Assembly: GCA_016302405.1 (NCBI GenBank)
Contig: JAEDNR010000001.1
Location: 1-64,000, forward strand
Reading direction: 5' to 3'
DNA from: Oscillospiraceae bacterium
GTDB lineage: Bacteria > Bacillota > Clostridia > Oscillospirales > Oscillospiraceae
DNA length: 64,000 nucleotides
The notes below the pieces were generated by a model, which saw only the letters and a program-made list of their open reading frames with translations, was not told the DNA's origin and searched no databases. Below, one piece after another: positions 52,357 to 60,596 of this stretch. The position numbers and the translations under genes were made by a program. Every line of letters starts with the position of its first letter. Position 1 is the stretch's first letter.

Positions 52357-53503
52357 AAAACGGGGAAAGAAAATCTACCACCTCAACATCGGTCAGCCGG
52401 ATCTTCCTACGCCGCCCGCCTATTTTGAGGCCGTGCGGAAGTTTGACAGCCGGACCCTGGCCTATGACGCTTCCCCCGGAAACCCGGGGCTGATCGAAGC
52501 AATCCGGCGGTACTATAAGCGGCTGGATGTTGACCTGGACCCCGGTGATATTCTCATTACCACCGGCGGCAGCGAGGCGCTGCTGCTGACCTGCCTGAGC
52601 ATTCTGGACCCCTATACGGAGGTCATCATCCCCGAGCCCTACTATCCCAACTACACCACCTTCGTCCATGCTGCCGGCGGTGTTATCCGTGCCCTGCCCA
52701 CCAATCCCTGGGAGGGCTACCGCTATGCCAAGCGGGAGCGGATTGAAAGCCTGATTACCAAGAATACCCGGGCCATTCTCATTACCAATCCCGGCAACCC
52801 CACCGGTGTGGTGCTGGACGAAAATGAGATGCGGATGATCGCGGACATTGCCAAGGCCCACGACCTGTACCTGATCTGCGACGAGGTGTACCGGGAATTC
52901 TGCTACAATGAAAAGTTCGGTGTGCCGACTATGGCCAGGTTCCCTGACATTCGGGAGAATCTGGTGATCGTGGATTCCGTGTCCAAACGTTTCTCCGCCT
53001 GCGGCGCCCGGGTAGGCTGCGTGGTCACGAAGAATAAGGAGCTGCAGCAGGCTATTCTGAAGTTCTGCCAGTCCCGGCTGTCCGTTGCAACGATTGACCA
53101 GATCGGCGCTGAGGCGCTGTACTCTGTAGACCCGGAATTCTTCCGGAAGAGCAAGCAGGAATACCGCCTGCGCCGGGATACGGTGATTTCCGGTCTGCGG
53201 AAGATTCCCGGCGTGGTGGTGGAGGAGCCCATGGGCGCCTTCTATGTAATGGCAAGCCTGCCAGTGGACGACGCGGACAAGTTCCAGCACTGGCTGCTGG
53301 AAACTTTCGACGACGATGGCGATACGGTTATGTTTGCTCCTGGCGCGCCCTTCTATGAAACCCCCGGCAAGGGAATCAACGAGGTGCGGATTGCCTATGT
53401 GCTGAACCGGGAGGACCTGAACCGGGCGATGGAGGTTCTGGCAAAGGGCATTGCCCGGTATCAGCGGGAGGTTATGCAGATTAACCCCCAACCCCTGGGC
53501 TGA
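52280..53503 (+). CDS. PLP-dependent class I/II aminotransferase
   Basis: 407 residues. Family segments: LNIGQPDLPTPPAY, TGGSEALLLTCLSIL, ITNPGNPTGVVL, ICDEVYREF and the PLP lysine in DSVSKRFSACGARVG. AspC-like; pairs with the upstream alanine symporter, so an alanine- or aspartate-type transamination is plausible. GGAGGTACTT precedes ATG 52280. It lies within the symporter's tail in another frame. Confidence 0.93.
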   Translation: MQISINANRCEPSPMRKFHPLAVAAEKRGKKIYHLNIGQPDLPTPPAYFEAVRKFDSRTLAYDASPGNPGLIEAIRRYYKRLDVDLDPGDILITTGGSEALLLTCLSILDPYTEVIIPEPYYPNYTTFVHAAGGVIRALPTNPWEGYRYAKRERIESLITKNTRAILITNPGNPTGVVLDENEMRMIADIAKAHDLYLICDEVYREFCYNEKFGVPTMARFPDIRENLVIVDSVSKRFSACGARVGCVVTKNKELQQAILKFCQSRLSVATIDQIGAEALYSVDPEFFRKSKQEYRLRRDTVISGLRKIPGVVVEEPMGAFYVMASLPVDDADKFQHWLLETFDDDGDTVMFAPGAPFYETPGKGINEVRIAYVLNREDLNRAMEVLAKGIARYQREVMQINPQPLG

Positions 53504-53673
53504 TTATCCCCGAAAGCAGCGCTTTCCGGCCCTGACGCGGGAATGGAGGGAGAATCCCCCTTTTTCCGGCGGAGTCGGGCGGACGGTTTTCCGGTTTCAT
53601 GCCTGTGGTTTGACCTTTTTCCTGAATGGAACGTGTGTATACTGTCTTTACTATCCGAAAGGGGAGAGGCTGT

Positions 53674-53907
53674 ATGCACAAAAGATGGGGTTGGCTGCTG
53701 TATGGGGTTGCCCTGGTTCTGGCGGTGACGCTGAGCTTTCGCAATGCCCGGGCATCGGAGGAAGCGGAGGTTCGGATCCTGGCGCAGACGGAGGCAGAAG
53801 CGCCCCAAACCGGCAGTCATCCCGCGCCGATTATCGCGGCGATGATTCTGGCTTTTTCCGGCGTGGGGCTTTCCCTGCTGGCCGAGGAAAAGGACAAGCG
53901 GGAGTAG
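53674..53907 (+). CDS. Tiny exported protein with sortase-like anchor
   Basis: 77 residues. Signal-like helix (WGWLLYGVALVLAVTLSF, ~5-22), about 25 exposed residues, then APQTGS followed by a hydrophobic stretch (PIIAAMILAFSGVGLSLL) and a charged tail EEKDKRE. This matches a (S/P)PxTG-type sortase signal in order and spacing. The exposed part is far too short for an ordinary surface protein. GGGGAGAGG precedes ATG 53674. Alternatively a two-helix membrane peptide. No known family. Confidence 0.65.
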   Translation: MHKRWGWLLYGVALVLAVTLSFRNARASEEAEVRILAQTEAEAPQTGSHPAPIIAAMILAFSGVGLSLLAEEKDKRE

Positions 53908-53931
53908 TTTATAAAGGGGGGGGCTTGCGCT

Positions 53932-54567
53932 GTGCTTACGATGCTGTATCTGGATGACCAAATCGCGGTCTGCGTCAAGCCGCCGAGAGTTCTGTCAACG
54001 GATGAACCGGGGGGAATGCCTGACCTTGTCCGGCAGACCCTGGGGGACCCCTGGGCGGATGTGCGGACGGTGCACCGCTTGGACCGTGTGGTTGGCGGTG
54101 TCATGGTTCTGGCAAGAAACGCCGAAGCGGCGGCGGAGCTTTCCCGGCAGATCCGGGAGGGCAGCTTTGAAAAACGGTATCTGGCGGTGATCCACGGCCA
54201 GCCGGAGCAGGATGCGGGTTTCCTGCGGGACCTTCTGGGCAGGGACAAGGCCCGTAAGATGACGTTTGTTGCCGAAGCCCCCGGCAAGGGGATCCAGGAG
54301 GCAGTGCTTTCTTACCGGGTGCTGAACAAGGCCGGGGATTTAAGCCGGGTGGAGGTAACGCTTTTGACCGGCAGGACCCATCAGATCCGGGTGCAGTTTG
54401 CCTCCCGGGGACAGCCCTTGGTGGGGGAGCGGAAGTACAGTACGCTTAACGATCCCTGCGAGATTGCTCTGTGGTCCTGCCTTTTGCGGTTCCGTCACCC
54501 CGTAACCGGGGAGGAACTGACCTTTACCCGATTGCCGCCGGAGGAATATCCCTGGACGGCGGTTTGA
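53932..54567 (+). CDS. RluA family pseudouridine synthase
   Basis: 211 residues, the short form without an S4 domain. Catalytic Asp in HRLDRVVGGVMVLAR (a variant of HRLDxxTSG), then KRYLAVIHG and GRTHQIRVQFA. Target RNA unknown. GTG 53932 is 8 bases after a G-run; ATG 53941 is the alternative. Gap of 13 bases to the next gene suggests co-transcription. Confidence 0.92.
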   Translation: MLTMLYLDDQIAVCVKPPRVLSTDEPGGMPDLVRQTLGDPWADVRTVHRLDRVVGGVMVLARNAEAAAELSRQIREGSFEKRYLAVIHGQPEQDAGFLRDLLGRDKARKMTFVAEAPGKGIQEAVLSYRVLNKAGDLSRVEVTLLTGRTHQIRVQFASRGQPLVGERKYSTLNDPCEIALWSCLLRFRHPVTGEELTFTRLPPEEYPWTAV

Positions 54568-54580
54568 ACAGGAGAAAAGA

Positions 54581-54847
54581 ATGAGCCATTACGATTTTTA
54601 TCAGAACCGGGAATGTGAATATTTTCCCTGTCACAAGGGCGCTGACCCGGAGCACTTTAGCTGCATGTTCTGCTACTGCCCCCTGTATGCCCTGGGAGAT
54701 GGGTGCGGGGGAAATTTCCGGTACACAAAAGAGGGGATCAAGGACTGCTCCGCCTGCCTGCGGCCCCACCGCCGGGAAAATTACAGCGGCATCTGCCAGG
54801 ACTTGAAAAAGGTTTTGGAGCTGGTTCGGAAGAAAGATAATCCTTGA
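54581..54847 (+). CDS. Cysteine-rich small domain protein
   Basis: 88 residues with nine to ten Cys: C12, C17, then CMFCYCPLY, GDGCGG and DCSACLRPH. Matches the cysteine-rich small domain (PF04071, 'zf-like'), a probable zinc- or iron-binding fold sometimes fused to cobalamin genes. Function unknown. AGGAGAAAAGA precedes the ATG. Confidence 0.85.
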   Translation: MSHYDFYQNRECEYFPCHKGADPEHFSCMFCYCPLYALGDGCGGNFRYTKEGIKDCSACLRPHRRENYSGICQDLKKVLELVRKKDNP

Positions 54848-54887
54848 TTTTTTCCCGCTCCGCTGATATAATGAGAAAGTTCGATAC

Positions 54888-54976
54888 GGAGGTGTATCGA
54901 AGTGGTCATAACGGCCCTGACTCGAAATCAGGTAGGCGGCAACGCCTCGTGGGTTCGAATCCCACCGCCTCCGCCA
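54888..54976 (+). tRNA. tRNA-Ser (anticodon CGA)
   Basis: 89 bases including encoded CCA. Acceptor stem GGAGGTG / CGCCTCC with discriminator G; anticodon loop CTCGAAA (anticodon CGA, codon UCG) in stem CCTGA / TCAGG; a long class II variable arm TAGGCGGCAACGCCTC; T-loop GGGTTCGAATCCC. It is the apparent anchor for the direct-repeat-flanked segment that follows. Confidence 0.96.
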
Positions 54977-55010
54977 AAAAAGACCGCCCCTTGTCGGGGC
55001 GGTCTTTTTT
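54977..55010 (+). terminator. Terminator of tRNA-Ser
   Basis: Stem AAAAGACCGCCCC / CGGGGCGGTCTTTT with loop TTGT, followed by TT. Its 3' half is part of the 56-bp direct repeat found again at 57577. Confidence 0.9.
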
Positions 55011-55046
55011 GACGGCGGCGGTGGGATTCGAAAGGACGGCCCGGGC
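54991..55046 (+). repeat. 56-bp direct repeat, left copy (att-like)
   Basis: Identical to 57577-57632. It begins in the loop of the tRNA-Ser terminator and includes GGCGGTGGGATTCGAA, an inverted copy of the tRNA T-arm (TTCGAATCCCACCGCC). Position at a tRNA 3' side and exact duplication resemble the attL/attR of an integrated element. An inverted 16-bp piece (GTCAAAAAAGACCGCC) also occurs at 55466-55481. Confidence 0.85.
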
Positions 55047-55057
55047 GAAGCCCGGGC

Positions 55058-55084
55058 AAAAAAGTGTCCGGTGGACACTTTTTT
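55058..55084 (+). other. Perfect hairpin inside the repeat-flanked segment
   Basis: AAAAAAGTGTCC / GGACACTTTTTT, 12 bp with a 3-base loop, a two-way terminator shape. Just before it is another hairpin, GCCCGGGC..GCCCGGGC (55039-55057), which is where the two direct-repeat copies diverge. Confidence 0.7.
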
Positions 55085-55229
55085 AGTCCGTGGGAGAATC
55101 CCTGCCTTTCCGAACGCAGTCCGTAGGACTGTGGGCGGAAAGGCAAATTATATAGAGAAAGCGTAAGTGGAGAGAATCTAAAGTGCATGTAACATACATG
55201 CAAAAAGCACGCTTCGGCGTGCTTTTTGC

Positions 55230-55399
55230 AATGATATCCGTTCCCTGCGGAACGGGTGATATATCTTCGATATGATATCGCACTTTGTGCGATGATATAT
55301 GCCTTTGGCATATGAGGGAACGGATATTATTTCATGCTTGCGCAGCAAGTATATCATGCGGCGTAAGCCGTATATCACGTCGCGTCAGCGATATATCAT
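55230..55399. repeat. Array of palindromes with variable cores and constant TGATAT/TATATCA spacers
   Basis: Left half: TGATAT followed by palindromes CCGTTCC..GGAACGG (55238), ATATC..GATAT (55261), CGCAC..GTGCG (55279) and ATGCC..GGCAT (55299). Right half: CTTGC..GCAAG (55337), CGGC..GCCG (55359) and TCGC..GCGA (55380), each followed by TATATCA in opposite orientation, period ~21. An outer 17-bp stem joins 55230-55246 with 55315-55331 (one G-T pair). Two more hairpins precede it (55185-55201; 55200-55229 with a TTCG loop). Cores differ but keep pairing, so the structure is the conserved feature. No gene lies in 54977-55717. Confidence 0.8.
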
Positions 55400-55516
55400 T
55401 AAGAAATCTTCCGGGGTGTGAATCGATACGCCCAAAAAGCAAATCCATCTTTTTTGTACCCGCTTGTCAAAAAAGACCGCCTCTTTCGGGCGTTGTTCGT
55501 AAGACAGCAAAATAGA

Positions 55517-55548
55517 CAAAAGGCGTGACTTTCGGGTCACGCCTTTTG
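55517..55548 (-). terminator. Terminator of the sigma/DUF4179 operon
   Basis: Stem CAAAAGGCGTGAC / GTCACGCCTTTTG with a 6-base loop; the minus strand continues TCTATTTTG. It lies ~170 bases after the DUF4179 stop. Confidence 0.7.
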
Positions 55549-55717
55549 CCTTAAGAGGATAGCCGCAAAGCGGCACAAGGGATACAGTCCCTTGTTCGGA
55601 ACACCATAACGCGACAGACATTCATGTGTCCGGGGCGTTTTGACTCGCGGAGCGCACATACGGGAATACCCCGTATAGAAGTGCGCCCTAGTTCCGAAAG
55701 TGATTTCCAATAATCCT

Positions 55718-56680
55718 CTAAGAGGAAATCGTTACCGGATATTCGCAGCCGCAAATGATGAGAGCTTGAACTGTATCAAGATCGACAGGGACATCAAAAA
55801 GTGCGGTATAATCATAGTCTGCTGTTTTCGATCCTGCCTTAAAAATTGTACTTTTGTTGTAATTTTCCAGGGCAAGGGTTGTCCCGTCTTTCAGTAGGAG
55901 CGAAACCAGAAAATCATCGGTTAATAATGAGCCGTCTATCGATTTGGGATTATACCAACGAGCGTCTATATGCAGTCCGACCGGTGAAAGAAAAATATTC
56001 TTGATGCGGTATTGCTCGCCACCTGCGTCTGTTATTTCCCGTTTTGTGACCGGTACTTTAACGGTTTCATCCTTGTAGCGCAATGTAAATTTCAATTCCC
56101 AGGGTCCATTTGCCAAAAGTGTGCAATTCCCGTCTTCGTCTTGGATTTCAAGCTTGGCAAAGGACACGGCTGTTAATCTTCCTATAACCGGCGCACGATT
56201 TTTTACGCCCATAACAAAATACAATTTGCTTGGATCATCCTCGTATGTTACCTTGGAAAGGTATGCTCCGCCGGAGCCGCGGATATCTGGCGTCCAATTG
56301 CCAAAGTTCACACCCTCCGGGATTGGCTGTCCGTCATCCCGGGACAGGGTATATACAATTGCTACACTGTACCGGTCACCGATAATTGCGTCACAGGTGA
56401 GCGTATACCCATCGGCAGATGCTGAAACACCGACAGGGATACCAATATTGTCAACGATTTCTGTCTGAGTAGTCCCAAACAGCGGTGCCAGCAGGTTGCT
56501 CACAGCACCGGTTGTTGCTTCCGCCGTGAGTGTCATACTGACAAAAAGGAAAAAGCATGCTGCAATCGCTCCCCACCGGAACCAGATGGATTTACTTGTC
56601 TTCTTTCCTTTATGTTCACTGCGTTCTAAGATGTCATCATCCACTTCTCCCAATGCTGTATATAAATCCTTTCTATTCAT
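55718..56680 (-). CDS. DUF4179 membrane protein, probable anti-sigma factor
   Basis: 320 residues. Cytoplasmic N-terminus (~1-32, acidic: ALGEVDDDILERSEHK), one membrane helix (~37-52), and an extracytoplasmic beta-rich DUF4179 domain (DNIGIPVGVSASADGYTLTCDAIIGDRYSVAIVYTL). Such proteins are encoded after ECF-like sigma factors in Clostridia and Bacilli and are thought to hold the sigma factor at the membrane. Start 56680 has GGAGG 9 bases upstream; it overlaps the sigma gene by 8 bases. Base composition is clearly more A/T-rich than its surroundings, a sign of transfer. Confidence 0.85.
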   Translation of the reverse strand: MNRKDLYTALGEVDDDILERSEHKGKKTSKSIWFRWGAIAACFFLFVSMTLTAEATTGAVSNLLAPLFGTTQTEIVDNIGIPVGVSASADGYTLTCDAIIGDRYSVAIVYTLSRDDGQPIPEGVNFGNWTPDIRGSGGAYLSKVTYEDDPSKLYFVMGVKNRAPVIGRLTAVSFAKLEIQDEDGNCTLLANGPWELKFTLRYKDETVKVPVTKREITDAGGEQYRIKNIFLSPVGLHIDARWYNPKSIDGSLLTDDFLVSLLLKDGTTLALENYNKSTIFKAGSKTADYDYTALFDVPVDLDTVQALIICGCEYPVTISS

Positions 56681-57236
56681 GGACATATCCCTCCTTTATC
56701 AGAGCACATTTAAGTTTCTTACGAGTTCGGCTGAGAATTACCATTATATTGTTTTCGGTCAAGCCATATCGCTCCGCAATGACAGGAATCGGTTCGGTGA
56801 AAAAATAGCGTCTGACGAACACATTGCCATCCCGTTCCGGAAGCTTTTTCACAAAACAGCTTATGTACCCCACTAGTTCCTTTGCTTCGTAAGCAGACTC
56901 TATATCTGTCTCATTGGCAATACACTCAGCCAACTCATCCAGTACAAGACTGATCTCTCCGCTTCCGCGTTTTTGGGCTGAGCGTGCGTTAAAACGGTTG
57001 AAGGATAAATTGCGTGTGATTTTCGCAAGGAACATGCGAAGCTGGGCGGGCCGTTGGGGGGGCATAGCGTTCCAAGCATGAAGCCATGTGTCATTTACGC
57101 ATTCTTCAGCGTCCTCATTGCTATGAAGAATACTGTCAGCAATGCGAAAACAGTAAGCGCCATATTTTCTGTTCGATTCCGCTATGGCATCGGGATCTTT
57201 CTGCCAGTAGAGATCAATGATTTGGCTATCTTCCAT
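56673..57236 (-). CDS. Sigma-70 family (ECF-type) RNA polymerase sigma factor
   Basis: 187 residues. Region 2 (SILHSNEDAEECVNDTWLHAW) and region 4 with a helix-turn-helix (IPVIAERYGLTENNIMVILSRTRKKL) are present; there is no region 1 or 3. It probably directs a small stress or envelope regulon under control of the overlapping DUF4179 gene. Start 57236 lies 7 bases after AAGGAGG; an ATG two codons upstream is too close. A/T-rich like its partner. Located between two 56-bp direct repeats. Confidence 0.92.
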   Translation of the reverse strand: MEDSQIIDLYWQKDPDAIAESNRKYGAYCFRIADSILHSNEDAEECVNDTWLHAWNAMPPQRPAQLRMFLAKITRNLSFNRFNARSAQKRGSGEISLVLDELAECIANETDIESAYEAKELVGYISCFVKKLPERDGNVFVRRYFFTEPIPVIAERYGLTENNIMVILSRTRKKLKCALIKEGYVHE

Positions 57237-57466
57237 AACCATGCCTCCTTGTTCAAAGGTACCTTCACTCTATATGACAAGAAATAGGTGCTGTACCTTA
57301 CAAATAATTGAAGATTTCATTTTTAAAAGGCACTTTTTATAATTCTCAAAAACATGTAAAGCCGAAATTTTGAATTCTATTCTGGATGCGGGTTTATCTG
57401 ACTTCGCATCTATTGTAACCGTAAAGTCGGGATTCGTCCATTCTTTTTAATGCGGGCAAAAAATAA

Positions 57467-57497
57467 GCGATACCCAGTCAAAATGACCAGGTATCGC
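57467..57497. terminator. Hairpin with T-rich flanks on both strands
   Basis: Stem GCGATACC.. / ..GGTATCGC (with inner GTCA / TGAC); minus continues TTATTTTTTG, plus continues CTATTTTCTTG. The gap 57237-57773 otherwise holds the right direct repeat and the ileS terminator; no gene was seen. Confidence 0.65.
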
Positions 57498-57576
57498 CTA
57501 TTTTCTTGTTACCAACCCCCAAGACAGATGCCGTAAGAAATAATTCATAAAATTACTGTGTTACGGACACCCGCCT

Positions 57577-57632
57577 TTGTCGGGGCGGTCTTTTTTGACG
57601 GCGGCGGTGGGATTCGAAAGGACGGCCCGGGC
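57577..57632 (+). repeat. 56-bp direct repeat, right copy (att-like)
   Basis: Exact copy of 54991-55046, including the terminator 3' half and the inverted T-arm fragment, but here with no tRNA beside it. The base before it differs (the stem partner is degraded to CCCGCC), so this copy no longer forms the terminator. Marks the right end of the ~2.6 kb segment. Confidence 0.85.
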
Positions 57633-57686
57633 AAAAAGTAAGGGGTGGAAGAGACAGCCTTTCTGCAAATACTCGATAAATAAAAA

Positions 57687-57723
57687 CAGCGGCAGAGAAT
57701 GGAAATCCCAATCTCTGCCGCTG
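57687..57723 (-). terminator. Terminator of ileS
   Basis: Minus strand stem CAGCGGCAGAGA / TCTCTGCCGCTG followed by TTTTTATTTA. Confidence 0.9.
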
Positions 57724-57773
57724 CATTTACTTGGTTACAAGCTGTGAAAGAAGACCGATGGGAGTGTCAGCAA

Positions 57774-60563
57774 TCAAAGCTCCACATCCAGCTTTGCCAC
57801 TACGGCAGCGCACCGGGGGCACAGGCCCTCTTCGTTGGCCTTTTCGGAGTGCATCCAGCACCGGGGGCACTTGGCACCCTTTGCCTCACTGACGCCGATG
57901 GTGACCTGGGGAAAGTTGACGCCCTGAGCGGTCTCGGCGCCTTCCTCAGGCTGACTCCAGGTGCAGTCGGACACGATAAACAGTTCGGAAAGGTTCTTAC
58001 CCTCACAGGCGGCTTTTACGGCAGTATCCTCTGTGCTGAGGGTCACATGCGCTTCCAGTGCCTTACCGATCCGCTTGTCGGCCCGGGCCTTTTCCAGGAC
58101 ACCGTTCACATCCTGACGCAGCTTCATGATGGTATCCCACTTGGCCATGGCATCTTCGGACAGAGCATACGCCCCAAAGTCCTCGGGCATCTGGTTCAGA
58201 AGTACGTTGCGGCTGTCATCGCCGGAGCGGTGGGGCATGGACTGCCAGATCTCGTCGCAGGTGAAGGCCAGGATGGGGGCAAAGAGCTTTGCCATGGCAT
58301 CCAGAATCAGGAACAGAGCGGTCTGAGCGGAGCGGCGGCGAAGACCATTGCGCTCCTCGCAGTACAGCCGATCCTTGATAATATCCAGGTAGAAAGAACT
58401 GAGCTCCACTACGCAGAAATCGTTGATGGCGTGGGTTACCACATGGAACTCATAGCCGTTGTAAGCCTTGCGGCAGAACCTGGTCAGCCCATCCAGCTTG
58501 GTCAGGACCCAACGGTCCAGCTCCTCCAGCTGATCCGCGGGAACCAGATTATCGGGGTCGAAGTCGTTCAGGTTGCCCAGGCAGTACCGGGCGGTGTTGC
58601 GGAATTTCAGGTAGTTCTGGGCGATCTGCTTGAAGATCTCCTTGGAGCAGCGCACATCCGCGTGGTAGTCGGAGGAGGCGGCCCAGAGCCTGACGATGTC
58701 GGCGCCGAATTCCTTGATCAGGTCGGCGGGATCCACGCCGTTGCCCAGGGACTTGTGCATGGCCCGGCCCTGGCCGTCCACGGTCCAGCCGTGGGTGAGG
58801 ACCTGCTTAAAGGGAGCGCCCTGATCCAGTGCGCCCACGCTGGTCAGCAGACTGGACTGGAACCAGCCACGGTACTGGTCGGCGCCCTCCAGATACACAT
58901 CCGCGGGCCAGAGCTCGGGCGTGCGGTGCATGAGGGAGGCGTAGTGGGTGGAGCCGGAGTCAAACCAGCAGTCCAGGGTGTCCTTTTCCTTGTCGAAGGT
59001 CTTTCCGCCGCAGTGGGGGCAGGTGAAGCCATCGGGAACGAGCTCCATGGCTTCTTTCTCAAACCAGATGTTGGAGCCGAATTCATCAAACAGGCCGGAG
59101 AGCTTTTCGATGGAGGCGGGGGTGGAAACAGGCTTTCCGCAGTCCTTGCAGTAGAAGACGGGGATGGGCAGGCCCCAACGACGCTGACGGGAGATGCACC
59201 AGTCGGCCCGTTCCCGGATCATGCTGACCATCCGGTCACCGCCCCAGGCAGGGAACCACTGGACGTTCTCAATGGCCTGAACGGCCTGATCCTTGAAAGA
59301 TTCCACGGAGCAGAACCACTGGGGAGTGGCCCGGAAGATGACGGGCTTCTTGCAGCGGTCATGGTGGGGGTAGGAGTGCACGATCTTCTCGGAGGCAAAC
59401 AGCATTCCACTTTCCTGCATATCCGCCATGATCACAGGATTGGATTCTTCGGTCTTCATTCCGGCGTACTTTCCGGCATAATCGGTGTGGCGGCCATAAT
59501 CGTCCACGGGAACGATCAGCTCCATGCCGTAGCGCATACAGGTCTGGTAGTCATCGGCGCCGAAGCCGGGAGCGGTGTGGACACAGCCGGTACCGGAGTC
59601 CATGGTGACGTACTCGGCGTTCACCAGACGGCTGGTCTTGTCCAGGAAGGGATGCTTTGCCAGCATGTTCTCAAAGAACGCGCCGGGGTAGGAGGCAAGG
59701 ACCTCGTAGTGTTCGATGCCGCCTACTTTCATGACCTTTTCCAGCAGCGCCTCGGCTACGATGTAGGTCTCACCGTTTCCCGCCTTGGCAAGAACATAGC
59801 TGTCCCGGGGATGGAGGCAGATGGCCATGTTGCCGGGCAGGGTCCAGATGGTGGTGGTCCAGATCACGAAGTAGGTCCTGCTCAGATCAAAGCCGGCGAG
59901 CTTACCGAGATCGTCTGCCATGGGGAACTTCACATAGACCGTGGTGCAGGGGTCATCCTTGTATTCGATGTCAGCCTCGGCTACCGCGGTGACACAGTAG
60001 GGACACCAGGTCACAGGCTTCAGACCCTTGTAGATATAGCCCTTGTCGAACATCCGGCCAAAGACCTTGACCTCCTGGGCCTCAAAGTGCCGGTCCATGG
60101 TACGGTAGGGGTGCTCCCAATCGCCAACCACACCCAGACGTTTGAAGCCGGACATCTGCTTCTGAATGAAGTCCTCGGCAAACTCTGCGCAGGCTTTCCG
60201 GAACTCCGGCACGGACATGTCCTTGTTCAGCTTCTTCTTGGAGGTTTCGATGGCCCGCTCAATGGGCAGACCGTGGTTATCCCAGCCGGGAACATAGGGG
60301 GTGTAATACCCCATCATGGCATGGCTGCGGACGATGAAGTCCTTCAGGGTTTTATTCAGCGCGTGGCCCATGTGGATATAGCCGTTACTGAATGGAGGGC
60401 CGTCATGGAGCACAAAGGGAGGAAGATCCTTGTTCTTCTCCAGCATGGTGTTGTAAAGATCCTGTTCTTCCCAGCGGCTGAGCATTCCCGGCTCCCGGGC
60501 GGGAAGCCCGGCTTTCATGGGAAAGTCGGTTTTGGGGGTGATGATGGTATTCTTATAATCCAT
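57774..60563 (-). CDS. ileS: Isoleucine-tRNA ligase
   Basis: 929 residues. Class I synthetase. The HIGH motif reads HMGH (64-67, after GPPFSNGYI), the KMSKS loop reads MHKSLGN (a His for Ser/Lys change in the first part), and the editing domain and tRNA-binding C-terminus follow. The last ~40 residues hold a zinc finger, CPRC..CPRC. Start 60563 (MDYKNTI) has GGAGG 9 bases upstream; a longer frame runs into the T-box terminator. Controlled by the T-box at 60597-60845. Follows divIVA as in many Firmicutes. Confidence 0.97.
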   Translation of the reverse strand: MDYKNTIITPKTDFPMKAGLPAREPGMLSRWEEQDLYNTMLEKNKDLPPFVLHDGPPFSNGYIHMGHALNKTLKDFIVRSHAMMGYYTPYVPGWDNHGLPIERAIETSKKKLNKDMSVPEFRKACAEFAEDFIQKQMSGFKRLGVVGDWEHPYRTMDRHFEAQEVKVFGRMFDKGYIYKGLKPVTWCPYCVTAVAEADIEYKDDPCTTVYVKFPMADDLGKLAGFDLSRTYFVIWTTTIWTLPGNMAICLHPRDSYVLAKAGNGETYIVAEALLEKVMKVGGIEHYEVLASYPGAFFENMLAKHPFLDKTSRLVNAEYVTMDSGTGCVHTAPGFGADDYQTCMRYGMELIVPVDDYGRHTDYAGKYAGMKTEESNPVIMADMQESGMLFASEKIVHSYPHHDRCKKPVIFRATPQWFCSVESFKDQAVQAIENVQWFPAWGGDRMVSMIRERADWCISRQRRWGLPIPVFYCKDCGKPVSTPASIEKLSGLFDEFGSNIWFEKEAMELVPDGFTCPHCGGKTFDKEKDTLDCWFDSGSTHYASLMHRTPELWPADVYLEGADQYRGWFQSSLLTSVGALDQGAPFKQVLTHGWTVDGQGRAMHKSLGNGVDPADLIKEFGADIVRLWAASSDYHADVRCSKEIFKQIAQNYLKFRNTARYCLGNLNDFDPDNLVPADQLEELDRWVLTKLDGLTRFCRKAYNGYEFHVVTHAINDFCVVELSSFYLDIIKDRLYCEERNGLRRRSAQTALFLILDAMAKLFAPILAFTCDEIWQSMPHRSGDDSRNVLLNQMPEDFGAYALSEDAMAKWDTIMKLRQDVNGVLEKARADKRIGKALEAHVTLSTEDTAVKAACEGKNLSELFIVSDCTWSQPEEGAETAQGVNFPQVTIGVSEAKGAKCPRCWMHSEKANEEGLCPRCAAVVAKLDVEL

Positions 60564-60596
60564 TGAAATTAGCCTCCATTTATAATTATCAAAAAA

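Noticed and set aside
55230..55399. Palindrome array as a CRISPR array
   Set aside because: The constant part is only 6-7 bases, the variable parts are palindromes rather than spacers, the second half is inverted, and there are no cas genes.
54991..57632. Prophage or integrative conjugative element
   Set aside because: No integrase, phage or conjugation gene lies between the direct repeats; only a regulator pair and hairpins.
57699..60566. Very long open frame antisense to ileS
   Set aside because: It mirrors the high-GC ileS codons, lacks a ribosome binding site and shows no family motif; the ileS strand has all synthetase motifs.
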